A DNA stretch of 64,000 bases from Pluralibacter sp. (GCF_019237635.1 NZ_JAFAGS010000176.1:29107-93106); one strand, 5' to 3'. Counted from the stretch's first letter, positions 44,291 to 53,851 are shown. The notes: generated by a model not told the origin, from the letters alone. Numbers and translations are program-made.

Positions 44291-46168
44291 ATGGCTATCG
44301 AAATCAATGTACCGGACATCGGGGCTGATGAAGTTGAAATCACCGAGATCCTGGTCAAAGTGGGCGACAAAGTTGACGTTGAACAGTCGCTGATCACCGT
44401 AGAAGGCGATAAAGCCTCTATGGAAGTGCCGTCTCCGCAGGCTGGCATCGTTAAAGAGATCAAAGTCTCTGTTGGCGATAAAACCGAGACCGGCAAACTG
44501 ATCATGATTTTCGATTCCGCCGAGGGTGCAGCAGCCGCTGCACCTGCGCAGGAAGAGAAAAAAGCAGCGGCTCCGGCGGCTGCGCCTGCTGCTGCCGCGG
44601 CAAAAGACGTTCACGTTCCGGACATCGGCGGCGACGAAGTTGAAGTCACCGAAATTCTGGTCAAAGTGGGCGACACCGTGACCGCTGAGCAGTCCCTGAT
44701 CACCGTAGAAGGCGATAAAGCCTCTATGGAAGTTCCGGCGCCGTTCGCAGGTACCGTGAAAGCGATTAAAGTGAACACCGGCGACAAAGTGTCTACCGGT
44801 TCCCTGATCATGGTCTTCGAAGTGGCAGGCTCAGCTCCAGCAACTGCTCCGGCTCAGGTTGCTGCTCCAGCAGCGGCTCCGGCCGTTGCTGGCGGCGCGA
44901 AAGACGTTCACGTCCCTGACATCGGCGGCGACGAAGTTGAAGTCACCGAAGTGATGGTCAAAGTGGGCGACAAAGTTGCCGCTGAACAGTCACTGATCAC
45001 CGTAGAAGGCGATAAAGCCTCTATGGAAGTTCCGGCGCCGTTCGCGGGTGTCGTGAAAGAGATCAAAGTGAGCACGGGCGCCAAAGTGTCTACCGGTTCT
45101 CTGATCATGGTCTTCGAAGTGGAAGGCGCTGCGCCTGCCGCGGCTCCGGCTGCTGCTCAGGCACCTGTTGCCGCCGCTCCGGCCGCAAAAGCCGCGGCTC
45201 CGGCAGCGAAAGCGGAAGGCAAATCTGAGTTCGCTGAAAACGACGCTTACGTTCACGCGACTCCGCTGATTCGCCGCCTGGCGCGCGAATTCGGCGTTAA
45301 CCTGGCGAAAGTGAAGGGTTCTGGCCGTAAAGGTCGTATCCTGCGCGAAGACGTTCAGGCTTACGTGAAAGACGCAGTGAAACGCGCTGAAGCTGCACCG
45401 GCTGCTGCCACCGGCGGCGGTATCCCGGGCATGCTGCCGTGGCCGAAAGTCGACTTCAGCAAGTTTGGTGAAATCGAAGAAGTGGAACTGGGCCGTATCC
45501 AGAAGATCTCTGGCGCTAACCTGAGCCGTAACTGGGTGATGATCCCGCACGTTACGCACTTCGACAAAACGGATATCACCGATCTGGAAGCGTTCCGTAA
45601 ACAGCAGAATGCCGAAGCTGAGAAGCGCAAACTGGACGTGAAATTCACCCCAGTGGTCTTCATCATGAAAGCCGTTGCCGCCGCTCTGGAACAGATGCCG
45701 CGCTTCAACAGCTCTCTGTCCGAAGACGGTCAGCGTCTGACCCTGAAAAAGTACATCAACATTGGTGTTGCGGTAGATACGCCGAATGGTCTGGTGGTTC
45801 CGGTCTTCAAAGACGTGAACAAGAAGAGCATTACCGAGCTGTCTCGCGAACTGACCGTCATCTCCAAAAAAGCGCGTGATGGCAAGCTGACCGCTGGCGA
45901 AATGCAGGGCGGTTGCTTCACCATCTCCAGCATCGGCGGCCTGGGGACTACCCACTTCGCACCGATTGTGAACGCGCCGGAAGTGGCTATCCTCGGCGTC
46001 TCCAAGTCTGCGATGGAGCCGGTGTGGAATGGTAAAGAGTTTATGCCGCGTCTGATGATGCCTATCTCTCTGTCCTTCGACCACCGCGTGATTGATGGTG
46101 CTGATGGTGCACGCTTCATCACCATCATCAACAACATGCTGAGCGACATTCGCCGCCTGGTGATGTAA
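44291..46168 (+). CDS. aceF: Pyruvate dehydrogenase E2, dihydrolipoyl acetyltransferase AceF
   Basis: Core of the pyruvate dehydrogenase complex. The 625-residue product has three N-terminal lipoyl domains with modified lysines at 41, 143 and 242, each in the sequence [10 protein letters not shown], joined by alanine-proline-rich flexible linkers. A peripheral subunit-binding domain follows (about 318-355, [19 protein letters not shown]), then the catalytic domain with the active-site His598 and Asp602 in [11 protein letters not shown]. coli AceF has 630 residues; the differences are in the linkers. The three lipoyl domains share identical DNA around the lysine codon (see the repeat entry). 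Confidence 0.99.
   Translation: MAIEINVPDIGADEVEITEILVKVGDKVDVEQSLITVEGDKASMEVPSPQAGIVKEIKVSVGDKTETGKLIMIFDSAEGAAAAAPAQEEKKAAAPAAAPAAAAAKDVHVPDIGGDEVEVTEILVKVGDTVTAEQSLITVEGDKASMEVPAPFAGTVKAIKVNTGDKVSTGSLIMVFEVAGSAPATAPAQVAAPAAAPAVAGGAKDVHVPDIGGDEVEVTEVMVKVGDKVAAEQSLITVEGDKASMEVPAPFAGVVKEIKVSTGAKVSTGSLIMVFEVEGAAPAAAPAAAQAPVAAAPAAKAAAPAAKAEGKSEFAENDAYVHATPLIRRLAREFGVNLAKVKGSGRKGRILREDVQAYVKDAVKRAEAAPAAATGGGIPGMLPWPKVDFSKFGEIEEVELGRIQKISGANLSRNWVMIPHVTHFDKTDITDLEAFRKQQNAEAEKRKLDVKFTPVVFIMKAVAAALEQMPRFNSSLSEDGQRLTLKKYINIGVAVDTPNGLVVPVFKDVNKKSITELSRELTVISKKARDGKLTAGEMQGGCFTISSIGGLGTTHFAPIVNAPEVAILGVSKSAMEPVWNGKEFMPRLMMPISLSFDHRVIDGADGARFITIINNMLSDIRRLVM
44391..45030 (+). repeat. Three identical 37-base repeats in aceF
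   Basis: Identical 37-base copies begin at 44391, 44697 and 44994, each starting TGATCACCGTAGAAGG and ending CTCTATGGAAGT, and encode the lipoylated-lysine turn of each domain. Between the second and third domains the identity extends a further 15 bases. The pattern suggests sequence homogenisation between domains. Confidence 0.9.
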
Positions 46169-46171
46169 TTG

Positions 46172-46201
46172 AAAAAGCCGGCCAATCGGCCGGCTTTTTT
46201 C
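46172..46201 (+). terminator. Terminator after aceF
   Basis: Stem AGCCGGCC / GGCCGGCT with an AATC loop, flanked by an A run on the left and TTTTTT on the right, which extend the pairing. It separates aceEF from lpd, which also has its own promoter. Confidence 0.92.
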
Positions 46202-46266
46202 TGGTAATCTCATGATGGTAATGAGGTTATTAGTACCAAAAAAAAATCGTTGCCGTTTTGTTGTAT

Positions 46267-46286
46267 CAAAATTGTTAACAATTTTG
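46267..46286 (+). promoter_or_regulatory. 20-base perfect palindrome in the lpd promoter region
   Basis: CAAAATTGTT followed by its exact complement, centred on GTTAAC about 91 bases upstream of lpd. It overlaps ArcA-like TGTTAACA and GTTAAC sequence; in E. coli the lpd promoter is repressed by ArcA. Binding factor not determined. Confidence 0.7.
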
Positions 46287-46367
46287 TAAAATACGGGCGG
46301 ATAGAACGACCCGGTGGATGATGGGCGACAAGACCAGGGACCGCCGGAAATAAATTAAGAGGTCATG

Positions 46368-47792
46368 ATGAGTACTGAAATCAAAACTCAGGTCGTGGTA
46401 CTTGGGGCAGGCCCGGCAGGTTATTCTGCAGCCTTCCGTTGCGCTGATTTAGGTCTGGAAACCGTAATCGTAGAACGTTACAGCACCCTGGGCGGTGTTT
46501 GTCTGAACGTTGGCTGTATCCCTTCTAAAGCGCTGCTGCACGTAGCGAAAGTTATCGAAGAAGCCAAAGCGCTGGCTGAGCACGGTATCGTCTTCGGCGA
46601 GCCGAAAACCGATATCGACAAGATTCGTACCTGGAAAGAGAAAGTCATCACTCAACTGACTGGCGGTCTGGCCGGTATGGCCAAAGGCCGTAAAGTCAAA
46701 GTGGTTAACGGTCTGGGTAAATTCACCGGGGCGAATACCCTGGAAGTGGAAGGCGAGAACGGCAAAACCGTGATCAACTTCGACAACGCGATCATCGCGG
46801 CGGGCTCCCGTCCGATCGAACTGCCGTTCATTCCGCATGAAGACTCGCGCGTGTGGGATTCCACTGATGCGCTGGAACTGAAAACCGTACCAAAACGCCT
46901 GCTGGTCATGGGCGGCGGTATCATCGGTCTGGAAATGGGCACCGTGTACCATGCGCTGGGTTCAGAGATTGACGTGGTTGAAATGTTCGACCAGGTTATT
47001 CCGGCTGCCGACAAAGACATCGTTAAAGTCTTCACCAAACGCATCAGCAAGAAATTCAACCTGATGCTGGAAACCAAAGTGACTGCCGTTGAAGCGAAAG
47101 AAGACGGTATCTACGTTTCCATGGAAGGCAAAAAAGCCCCGAGTGAACCGCAGCGTTACGACGCCGTGCTGGTGGCTATCGGCCGTGTGCCGAACGGTAA
47201 AAACCTCGACGCAGGCAAAGCGGGCGTGGAAGTGGACGACCGTGGCTTCATCCGCGTTGACAAGCAGCTGCGCACCAACGTGCCGCACATCTTCGCTATC
47301 GGCGATATCGTCGGTCAGCCGATGCTGGCGCACAAAGGCGTTCACGAAGGCCACGTTGCCGCTGAAGTTATCGCAGGCATGAAACACTACTTCGATCCGA
47401 AAGTGATCCCGTCTATCGCCTATACTGAGCCAGAAGTGGCATGGGTAGGTCTGACCGAGAAAGAAGCGAAAGAGAAAGGCATCAGCTACGAAACCGCCAC
47501 CTTCCCGTGGGCTGCTTCTGGCCGTGCTATCGCTTCCGACTGCGCAGACGGTATGACCAAACTGATTTTCGACAAAGAGACTCACCGCGTGATCGGTGGT
47601 GCGATTGTCGGCACCAACGGCGGCGAGCTTCTGGGTGAAATCGGTCTGGCTATCGAAATGGGCTGTGACGCTGAAGACATCGCGCTGACCATCCATGCGC
47701 ACCCGACCCTGCACGAATCCGTGGGTCTGGCGGCAGAAGTATTCGAAGGCAGCATCACCGACCTGCCGAACCCGAAAGCGAAGAAGAAGTAA
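46368..47792 (+). CDS. lpd: Dihydrolipoyl dehydrogenase Lpd
   Basis: E3 flavoprotein shared by pyruvate, 2-oxoglutarate and glycine cleavage complexes; reoxidises dihydrolipoyl groups with NAD. The 474-residue product has the N-terminal FAD loop VVVLGAGPAGYSAAF, the redox disulfide in GGVCLNVGCIPSK (about residues 45-50), the NAD loop VMGGGIIGLEMG near residue 180, and the C-terminal catalytic histidine in HAHPTLHES. Length equals E. coli. Two ATGs overlap at 46365 and 46368; the second gives the E. coli start MSTEIKTQ with AAGAGG spaced 7 bases upstream. A terminator and the 20-base palindrome show it has its own promoter besides the pdhR transcript. Confidence 0.99.
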   Translation: MSTEIKTQVVVLGAGPAGYSAAFRCADLGLETVIVERYSTLGGVCLNVGCIPSKALLHVAKVIEEAKALAEHGIVFGEPKTDIDKIRTWKEKVITQLTGGLAGMAKGRKVKVVNGLGKFTGANTLEVEGENGKTVINFDNAIIAAGSRPIELPFIPHEDSRVWDSTDALELKTVPKRLLVMGGGIIGLEMGTVYHALGSEIDVVEMFDQVIPAADKDIVKVFTKRISKKFNLMLETKVTAVEAKEDGIYVSMEGKKAPSEPQRYDAVLVAIGRVPNGKNLDAGKAGVEVDDRGFIRVDKQLRTNVPHIFAIGDIVGQPMLAHKGVHEGHVAAEVIAGMKHYFDPKVIPSIAYTEPEVAWVGLTEKEAKEKGISYETATFPWAASGRAIASDCADGMTKLIFDKETHRVIGGAIVGTNGGELLGEIGLAIEMGCDAEDIALTIHAHPTLHESVGLAAEVFEGSITDLPNPKAKKK

Positions 47793-47808
47793 TTCTTCCT
47801 CGTCAGTG

Positions 47809-47838
47809 AAAAAAGCGGCTGCTTCAGCCGCTTTTTTT
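47809..47838 (+). terminator. Terminator after lpd
   Basis: Stem AAAAAAGCGGCTG / CAGCCGCTTTTTT with a CTT loop and trailing T run, 17 bases after the lpd stop. Confidence 0.93.
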
Positions 47839-47995
47839 ATGACTGAAAACCCGCGAGGCGAGACGGTAACCCCTTGTTTACACATATTTCAGGGAAATAT
47901 ATCGCTACATCTTGTCGATAAATGGAAAGTAATACCGTACTAAACTTATAGTGTGAGAATTATTTAAAAATACAAAGCTATTCGTGAGGTGCAAG

Positions 47996-48280
47996 ATGAA
48001 AACGTTTCTGACAACAGTCGTATTAACCGCAGCCGTCTTCTCAGGCATGGCTGCCGCCGCCGACCCGGTGATCCCATGGGCAACCAATACCGGCAGCACC
48101 GAGAGCACGCATATCGCCGCGATGGGCCAGAATCTGAATGCGCAGCATCAGGCAATAACCAAAACGCAGGAAGGGGTTTGGGCAACCAACACCGGCAGCA
48201 TCAGCGCCGACGAAGCGGCGCTGGGCAGCTCGAAACCTGCCGTTGTCGCCCAGCCGGGGCTGATGCCGCATCAGGGATAA
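47996..48280 (+). CDS. Small secreted protein with two WATNTGS repeats
   Basis: A 94-residue protein I do not recognise. A Sec signal peptide is clear: MKTFLT, a hydrophobic core to about residue 17, and a cleavage site after AAA at residues 19-22, leaving ADPVIPW. The mature part of about 72 residues is rich in Ala, Thr, Ser, Gln and Asn, has no cysteine, and carries the motif WATNTGS twice (residues 28-34 and 62-68, 34 apart), each preceded by a short hydrophobic residue. GAGGTGC provides a ribosome binding site; a -10-like TATAGT lies at 47947-47952. It sits between lpd and the convergent DUF2950/yacH pair, and shares a bidirectional terminator with them. No counterpart lies here in E. coli K-12. 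Confidence 0.8.
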   Translation: MKTFLTTVVLTAAVFSGMAAAADPVIPWATNTGSTESTHIAAMGQNLNAQHQAITKTQEGVWATNTGSISADEAALGSSKPAVVAQPGLMPHQG

Positions 48281-48300
48281 ATCGGGTGGTTTGGGGATAG

Positions 48301-48332
48301 AAAAGGACCAGGCAGCGCCTGGTCCTTTTTTT
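48301..48332. terminator. Bidirectional terminator
   Basis: Nine-pair stem GGACCAGGC / GCCTGGTCC with an AGC loop, preceded by an A run and followed by a T run. It can end both the small secreted-protein gene (plus) and the DUF2950 gene (minus), whose stop codon lies in the T tract. Confidence 0.9.
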
Positions 48333-49122
48333 ACTGCTCGACTTCTTGCCAGCCGTCCGGGTTAAAGATGGTCACCGCGTTGGCATGTGCGGAGGAGTCC
48401 TCGCCTTCGTTAGCCTGATAGACCTGGTCGTTCTGGTTTACCATAAAGCTCATAATGCCGGTTTCACCATACTTCACCGGCCAGGCAATCAGGGCGAATC
48501 CCTGCTCATCCTTATCAGGAATAATGCGGAAACGGTAGCCGTGATAACCCATGCCGGGTTCGGTTGGACTATACGCTGGCCCCAACGGGCTCGGCTCTTC
48601 GCCAGGCTGCACCGGCCAGTAAAGGCCGTCTTTTTTCCCCTCGCTGCTAATCAGTTTGCCCGCGTAGGCCTGAAAACGCTGGTAGTACTCTTCCTGCGCA
48701 TCGACATAGCCGTGCATGGCCTGGATGGCGGCAAGCTCATTGCGGCCAATCTCGCGAACCTGAATTTCATCTGCGGCTTCGGCCATATCGAAATGCCAGC
48801 CTGACGCCGTTTTGATCATCGGGATCGGCAACTGCCAGTTTTCCTGGCCGACGTTCAGGTGCGCCGTATTGCCCTGGGTGACTATCTGGTGACTGACCTT
48901 CCAGTCGCGCTGGAAACGGGCCACGGCTTCCGGGTCTGCACCTTCCGGCGGCAGGTAATGCCGCCAGTTGTCGCCCAGCACTTCCGTCAGCGCCTGCTCA
49001 TTGTGGTTGGAAATGGCCTCAGCCAGCGCCGTAGCCGCTTTTTCAGGGGTGCTGAAATGCTGCTGAGCAAAAACCGGTAACGCAACAAGCGCCAGCATTG
49101 CGGTGATTATCTGTTTTTTCAT
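48331..49122 (-). CDS. DUF2950 family periplasmic protein
   Basis: A 263-residue protein matching DUF2950. It has a Sec signal peptide (MKKQIITAMLALVALPVFA, cleavage before QQHFSTPE) and a mature domain with the repeated pattern of the family, including MGYHGYRFRII near residue 194 and FALIAWPVKYGETGIMSFMVN near residue 210. Function is unknown. A longer frame to 49272 would overlap yacH; AAGGGAA before 49122 fixes the start. It follows yacH by 10 bases on the same strand, so the two are an operon. E. coli K-12 has yacH alone. Confidence 0.85.
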   Translation of the reverse strand: MKKQIITAMLALVALPVFAQQHFSTPEKAATALAEAISNHNEQALTEVLGDNWRHYLPPEGADPEAVARFQRDWKVSHQIVTQGNTAHLNVGQENWQLPIPMIKTASGWHFDMAEAADEIQVREIGRNELAAIQAMHGYVDAQEEYYQRFQAYAGKLISSEGKKDGLYWPVQPGEEPSPLGPAYSPTEPGMGYHGYRFRIIPDKDEQGFALIAWPVKYGETGIMSFMVNQNDQVYQANEGEDSSAHANAVTIFNPDGWQEVEQ

Positions 49123-49132
49123 GTCGATTCCC

Positions 49133-50812
49133 TTAACGATGACGCACTTCACGATGTTCAGACCTTGCCGGGCGTTGCCCGCGGTTGGCCCCCGAAACGT
49201 TGCGGCTTTGCATTCCGCGGTCGCGCTGGGCTTGCCAGGACGGCGAGCGGCTGTCGTTACCGCTGAGCGCATTCGAACGCTGTTGGCGCTGCGCCATCGC
49301 GGTAGACGTACGCTGCTGCTGGACCTGTTCGCGGCGCTGTGGCTGCTGCTGGGTGTTCAGGCGCTGAGTTTGATTTTTAGCCGCTTCCCGACGCTGTTGC
49401 TGATCGCCAGAACGCTGGACCTGGTTTTTTGCCGCTTCCCGGCGCTGCGGGTTGTTAACCCCCGGGGTATTGTCGTACCCACGATAGTTGCTGCGCTGGG
49501 TAATTTGGTTCAGCTGTTTTGATGCAGCCTGGCGCTGCGCATCGCGGGGAACGTTAGCGTTTTTAGCGGCAACACCGGCGCCTGTGGTCCCGGTTCGCTG
49601 CTGGAACTGGTTCATCGCGGCCTGACGCTGGTTGTTACGGTTGGCGGCAGCCTGCGTCGGCGCGGCCTGGGTCGCGCTCAGACCGCCGGGGACGTTGCTC
49701 TGGTGGAAGCGCTGGGCCACGTTGTTATTTGGGTACGGCACGTTGTTCCGGTAGCTCGGGTTATGCTGCCAGTTCACATTGCTGCCTTGCAGCTTCTGCC
49801 CGGTGACCCGGTTGAAATCATTGACGTCAATGTTGATGTTGTTATTAACGTTACGGTTATAACTGCCGCCGCCGTGATAATCATCATGGTGGTGGTAATC
49901 ATCATCATCCCAGTCGATATTGCTGAACAACGCATAGGTCGTCGCCACGCCGAGACTAAAACCAAACCCGTTGACAAAGCTGTTGGCGAACTGCTCCCCG
50001 GGAGGTGGCGGGAGATACACCGGCGGATAGGCGGTGCTCGGCCAGGTGCCGTAAGCGGTTGCAGGGTTATAAGTAGGAACATACACCACGTTAGGGTCCG
50101 CCGACTCGATTTTAATCACCTGGGTGCTGGAAGCTGGCGCCGCAGTGGTTGTTGTGGTGCTGCTCTGCGTCGATGAGCTTGATTCTACCGCTGGCACCGT
50201 TTTCGTAGTCGTCGTGACTTTCTGCTGCGGCGTTGATTTCAGCACACCGGTTTGTTGCGCCAGCGCGCGCAGTTTTTGCACTGAGTTCATGACGTCCTGC
50301 GGTTGCGCCAGGAAAGCATCGCCGAGGCTTTCAACCCACGGTGGGTTTTCCCCCATCAGGGCCAGCAGTTGCGGAAATGCGACCAGCGATTTGACGCTTG
50401 GGTCCCACGGCTGGTTCGCCACGGCCTGTACTGCCGCATCGCCCTGCATGGTGGGGTTATCCTGCGACCACTGCACCGCCTGCATGACGTTGGTCGGATA
50501 GGTGGAAGCCATCAGCACCTGGGACAGCAAATTGTCGGGATAGAGCGCGATGGGGGCGACCCACTGGTCTATCTGTGCCGTGGTATAGGTGGTGGTTACG
50601 GGTTGCGTACCGGCTGGCGCAGGGGCCGTCGCCGTTGTCGCGGCCGGGGCCGCAACAGGCGCGGTAGCAGGGGCCGGAGCAGGTTGCGTTACCGCGGGTG
50701 CGGGCGTAATGGTCTCGGGCGCGCGGCTTTTAACGTACAATGTGCCTGCCGCAGCGAGCAGCCCGGCACTGCAAATAATAGCAAGTACATGGGGCTTAAA
50801 GGGTAATGTCAT
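49133..50812 (-). CDS. yacH: DUF3300 protein YacH
   Basis: A 559-residue protein homologous to E. coli YacH (617 residues), whose function is not established. It has an N-terminal signal or membrane anchor (about 8-27), a long alanine-proline-threonine-rich linker, a DUF3300 domain (about 75-190, IDQWVAPIALYPDNLLSQVLMASTYP), and a second conserved stretch around 232-298 (DPNVVYVPTYNP, YPPVYLPPPPGE). An acidic-histidine cluster at about 300-313 (WDDDDYHHHDDYHGGG) suggests metal binding. The C-terminal 230 residues are Asn-Gln-Arg-rich with QRREAAKNQ-type repeats. GGGAG precedes the ATG at 50812. DUF2950 lies directly downstream. Confidence 0.9.
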   Translation of the reverse strand: MTLPFKPHVLAIICSAGLLAAAGTLYVKSRAPETITPAPAVTQPAPAPATAPVAAPAATTATAPAPAGTQPVTTTYTTAQIDQWVAPIALYPDNLLSQVLMASTYPTNVMQAVQWSQDNPTMQGDAAVQAVANQPWDPSVKSLVAFPQLLALMGENPPWVESLGDAFLAQPQDVMNSVQKLRALAQQTGVLKSTPQQKVTTTTKTVPAVESSSSTQSSTTTTTAAPASSTQVIKIESADPNVVYVPTYNPATAYGTWPSTAYPPVYLPPPPGEQFANSFVNGFGFSLGVATTYALFSNIDWDDDDYHHHDDYHGGGSYNRNVNNNINIDVNDFNRVTGQKLQGSNVNWQHNPSYRNNVPYPNNNVAQRFHQSNVPGGLSATQAAPTQAAANRNNQRQAAMNQFQQRTGTTGAGVAAKNANVPRDAQRQAASKQLNQITQRSNYRGYDNTPGVNNPQRREAAKNQVQRSGDQQQRREAAKNQTQRLNTQQQPQRREQVQQQRTSTAMAQRQQRSNALSGNDSRSPSWQAQRDRGMQSRNVSGANRGQRPARSEHREVRHR

Positions 50813-51216
50813 TTTTATCTCCCGGCACAAGAAGTTGGCCCGTTTCCACAGAGTATTGACGAAAATTATCGTCTTGACGGGAGTATATGTAGGTGATTTT
50901 TGCATTTTTGACTTTTGTAGGGATTTTGCGCGGCGTTGTGTAACAGGATACGTCTTGTCGATCATATCTCCGGCCTGCCAGGGCGCGATCGTGTGCGGTT
51001 TATTACGGGTATAAACCCTGATGAAACCGGAAAATCCTGTTCTTAACGATTCAGCAAAATTTTAATGTTGCTTTTTTGTAAACGGATTAACACCTCCTGT
51101 AAATCCTGCTATGCTGGCCGACGCGGTATCCGGCATTTACCCTACAAACTGCTGTCTCACAGGAGCGTGAAGAGAATCGCCTGCCGCATATGACAATGAG
51201 AGCGAGGAGAACCGTC
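50813..51216. promoter_or_regulatory. yacH/acnB divergent intergenic region
   Basis: About 400 bases without a gene. It holds the acnB promoter (51087-51115, separate entry) and, on the minus strand, the yacH promoter, which I cannot place exactly. TGTAAACGGATTAACA around 51077-51092 has the look of an ArcA-type site; acnB is ArcA-repressed in E. coli. Confidence 0.5.
51087..51115 (+). promoter_or_regulatory. Probable acnB promoter
   Basis: TTAACA (51087-51092), a 17-base spacer and TATGCT (51110-51115), about 100 bases upstream of acnB. It matches the location of the E. coli acnB promoter and overlaps an ArcA-like sequence. Confidence 0.6.
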
Positions 51217-53814
51217 GTGCTAGAAGAATACCGTAAGCACGTAGCTGAGCGTGCCGCCGAGGGGATTGTACCCAAACCCTTAGATGCAACCCAAATGGCC
51301 GCACTTGTCGAGCTGCTGAAGACCCCGCCTGCGGGCGAAGAAGAGTTCCTGTTAGACCTGCTGATTAACCGTGTACCGCCAGGCGTTGATGAAGCCGCCT
51401 ATGTAAAAGCAGGATTCCTTGCCGCTATCGCCAAAGGCGAAGCCACTTCTCCACTGGTAACCCCTGAGAAAGCGATTGAACTGCTGGGCACCATGCAAGG
51501 CGGATACAACATTCATCCGCTGATTGACGCGCTGGATAACGCCAAACTGGCGCCGATTGCCGCCAAAGCGCTGTCTCATACCCTGCTGATGTTCGATAAC
51601 TTCTACGATGTGGAAGAAAAAGCGAAAGCGGGTAACACCCACGCTAAACAGGTGATGCAGGCCTGGGCCGATGCCGAGTGGTTCCTGAACCGTCCTCAGC
51701 TTGCTGAGAAAATGACGGTAACCGTCTTTAAAGTGACTGGCGAAACCAACACCGATGACCTCTCTCCGGCGCCGGATGCGTGGTCTCGTCCTGATATTCC
51801 GCTGCACGCGCTGGCGATGCTGAAAAACGCCCGTGAAGGCATTGAGCCGGATCAACCGGGTGTCATCGGTCCGATCAAGCAGATCGAAGCGTTGCAGAAG
51901 AAGGGTTACCCGCTGGCTTACGTCGGCGACGTTGTGGGTACCGGCTCGTCACGTAAATCGGCGACCAACTCCGTACTGTGGTTTATGGGGGATGATATTC
52001 CTCATGTCCCGAACAAGCGCGGCGGCGGTCTGTGCCTCGGCGGCAAAATTGCGCCAATCTTCTTCAACACCATGGAAGATGCGGGCGCGCTGCCGATTGA
52101 AGTGGACGTGAATAACCTGAACATGGGCGACGTGATTGACGTTTACCCGTTCAAAGGTGAAGTGCGTAACCACGCAACCAACGAACTTCTGGCAAGCTTT
52201 GAGCTGAAAACCGACGTGCTGATCGACGAAGTGCGCGCGGGTGGTCGTATTCCGCTGATCATCGGCCGTGGCCTGACCACCAAAGCGCGTGAAGCGCTGG
52301 GTCTGCCGCACAGCGAGGTGTTCCGCCACGCGAAAGACGTCGCAGAGAGCAACCGCGGTTTCTCTCTGGCGCAGAAGATGGTTGGCCGCGCCTGCGGCGT
52401 GAAAGGTATCCGTCCGGGCGCCTACTGCGAACCGAAGATGACCTCCGTAGGTTCTCAGGACACCACCGGTCCGATGACTCGCGACGAGCTGAAAGACCTG
52501 GCGTGCCTGGGCTTCTCGTCTGATCTGGTGATGCAGTCGTTCTGCCACACCGCGGCTTATCCGAAGCCGGTTGACGTCACCACGCACCATACGCTGCCGG
52601 ACTTCATCATGAACCGCGGCGGCGTCTCCCTGCGTCCGGGCGACGGTGTTATCCACTCCTGGCTGAACCGTATGCTGCTGCCGGATACCGTCGGTACCGG
52701 CGGTGACTCCCATACCCGTTTCCCTATCGGTATCTCCTTCCCGGCGGGCTCGGGACTGGTGGCGTTTGCTGCCGCGACCGGCGTCATGCCGCTGGATATG
52801 CCGGAATCGGTGCTGGTGCGCTTCAAAGGCAAAATGCAGCCGGGCATCACTCTGCGCGATCTGGTACACGCCATCCCGCTGTACGCCATCAAACAGGGTC
52901 TGCTGACCGTTGAGAAGAAAGGTAAGAAAAACATCTTCTCTGGCCGCATTCTGGAAATCGAAGGTCTGCCAGACCTGAAAGTGGAGCAGGCGTTTGAACT
53001 GACTGATGCTTCTGCTGAGCGTTCCGCAGCAGGCTGTACCATCAAGCTCAACAAAGAGCCGATTGTCGAATACCTGAACTCCAACATCGTGCTGCTGAAG
53101 TGGATGATTGCAGAAGGCTACGGCGACCGTCGTACGCTGGAGCGTCGTGTCCAGGGCATGGAGAAATGGCTGGCTGATCCGCAACTGCTGGAAGCCGATG
53201 CTGACGCAGAATATGCGGCGGTGATCGACATCGATCTGGCCGATATTAAAGAGCCAATCCTGTGTGCGCCGAACGATCCGGACGATGCGCGCCTGCTGTC
53301 TGACGTTCAGGGCGATAAGATTGACGAAGTGTTTATCGGTTCGTGCATGACCAACATCGGTCACTTCCGCGCGGCAGGTAAACTGCTGGATACCCATAAA
53401 GGCCAACTGCCGACCCGTCTGTGGGTTGCGCCGCCGACCCGTATGGATGCCGCTCAACTGACTGAAGAAGGCTATTACAGCGTCTTCGGTAAGAGCGGCG
53501 CGCGTATTGAGATCCCGGGCTGCTCGCTGTGCATGGGCAACCAGGCGCGCGTGGCTGACGGCGCGACGGTGGTTTCCACCTCAACCCGTAACTTCCCGAA
53601 CCGTCTGGGTACCGGTGCGAATGTGTACCTGGCGTCTGCGGAACTGGCGGCTGTTGCGGCGCTTATCGGCAAACTGCCGACGCCGGAAGAGTACCAGACC
53701 TTCATGGCGCAGGTGGATAAGACCGCTGTCGATACTTACCGTTATCTGAACTTCGACAAGCTGAATCAGTACACTGAGAAAGCTGACGGCGTGATTTTCC
53801 AGACCGCGGTGTAA
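51217..53814 (+). CDS. acnB: Aconitate hydratase B
   Basis: Main TCA-cycle aconitase and 2-methylisocitrate dehydratase, with a 4Fe-4S cluster; the apoenzyme binds mRNA. The 865-residue product equals E. coli AcnB. It has the AcnB-specific N-terminal HEAT-like domain (about 1-160), the swivel domain, and the catalytic domains with the cluster cysteines in the [12 protein letters not shown] region (near residue 710) and CSLCMGNQ (near 769-772). Translation begins at GTG (51217), as in E. coli; an upstream ATG at 51190 would add nine residues and has no ribosome binding site, while GAGGAGA lies just before the GTG. A terminator follows. Confidence 0.98.
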   Translation: MLEEYRKHVAERAAEGIVPKPLDATQMAALVELLKTPPAGEEEFLLDLLINRVPPGVDEAAYVKAGFLAAIAKGEATSPLVTPEKAIELLGTMQGGYNIHPLIDALDNAKLAPIAAKALSHTLLMFDNFYDVEEKAKAGNTHAKQVMQAWADAEWFLNRPQLAEKMTVTVFKVTGETNTDDLSPAPDAWSRPDIPLHALAMLKNAREGIEPDQPGVIGPIKQIEALQKKGYPLAYVGDVVGTGSSRKSATNSVLWFMGDDIPHVPNKRGGGLCLGGKIAPIFFNTMEDAGALPIEVDVNNLNMGDVIDVYPFKGEVRNHATNELLASFELKTDVLIDEVRAGGRIPLIIGRGLTTKAREALGLPHSEVFRHAKDVAESNRGFSLAQKMVGRACGVKGIRPGAYCEPKMTSVGSQDTTGPMTRDELKDLACLGFSSDLVMQSFCHTAAYPKPVDVTTHHTLPDFIMNRGGVSLRPGDGVIHSWLNRMLLPDTVGTGGDSHTRFPIGISFPAGSGLVAFAAATGVMPLDMPESVLVRFKGKMQPGITLRDLVHAIPLYAIKQGLLTVEKKGKKNIFSGRILEIEGLPDLKVEQAFELTDASAERSAAGCTIKLNKEPIVEYLNSNIVLLKWMIAEGYGDRRTLERRVQGMEKWLADPQLLEADADAEYAAVIDIDLADIKEPILCAPNDPDDARLLSDVQGDKIDEVFIGSCMTNIGHFRAAGKLLDTHKGQLPTRLWVAPPTRMDAAQLTEEGYYSVFGKSGARIEIPGCSLCMGNQARVADGATVVSTSTRNFPNRLGTGANVYLASAELAAVAALIGKLPTPEEYQTFMAQVDKTAVDTYRYLNFDKLNQYTEKADGVIFQTAV

Positions 53815-53822
53815 TACCTTGA

Positions 53823-53851
53823 CCCTCTCCTTCACCGGAGAGGGTTTTATT
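53823..53851 (+). terminator. Terminator after acnB
   Basis: Eight-pair stem CCCTCTCC / GGAGAGGG around a TTCACC loop, followed by TTTTATTT. Confidence 0.87.

Noticed and set aside
44990..46213. 407-codon open frame antisense to aceF
   Set aside because: It mirrors the aceF codon bias and covers its lipoyl and catalytic parts; no independent evidence of a gene.
48346..48804. 152-codon plus-strand frame within the DUF2950 gene
   Set aside because: The minus-strand protein has a signal peptide and family motifs; this is its complement.
51949..53457. 502-codon open frame antisense to acnB
   Set aside because: Shadow of acnB codon usage, no ribosome binding site or family resemblance.
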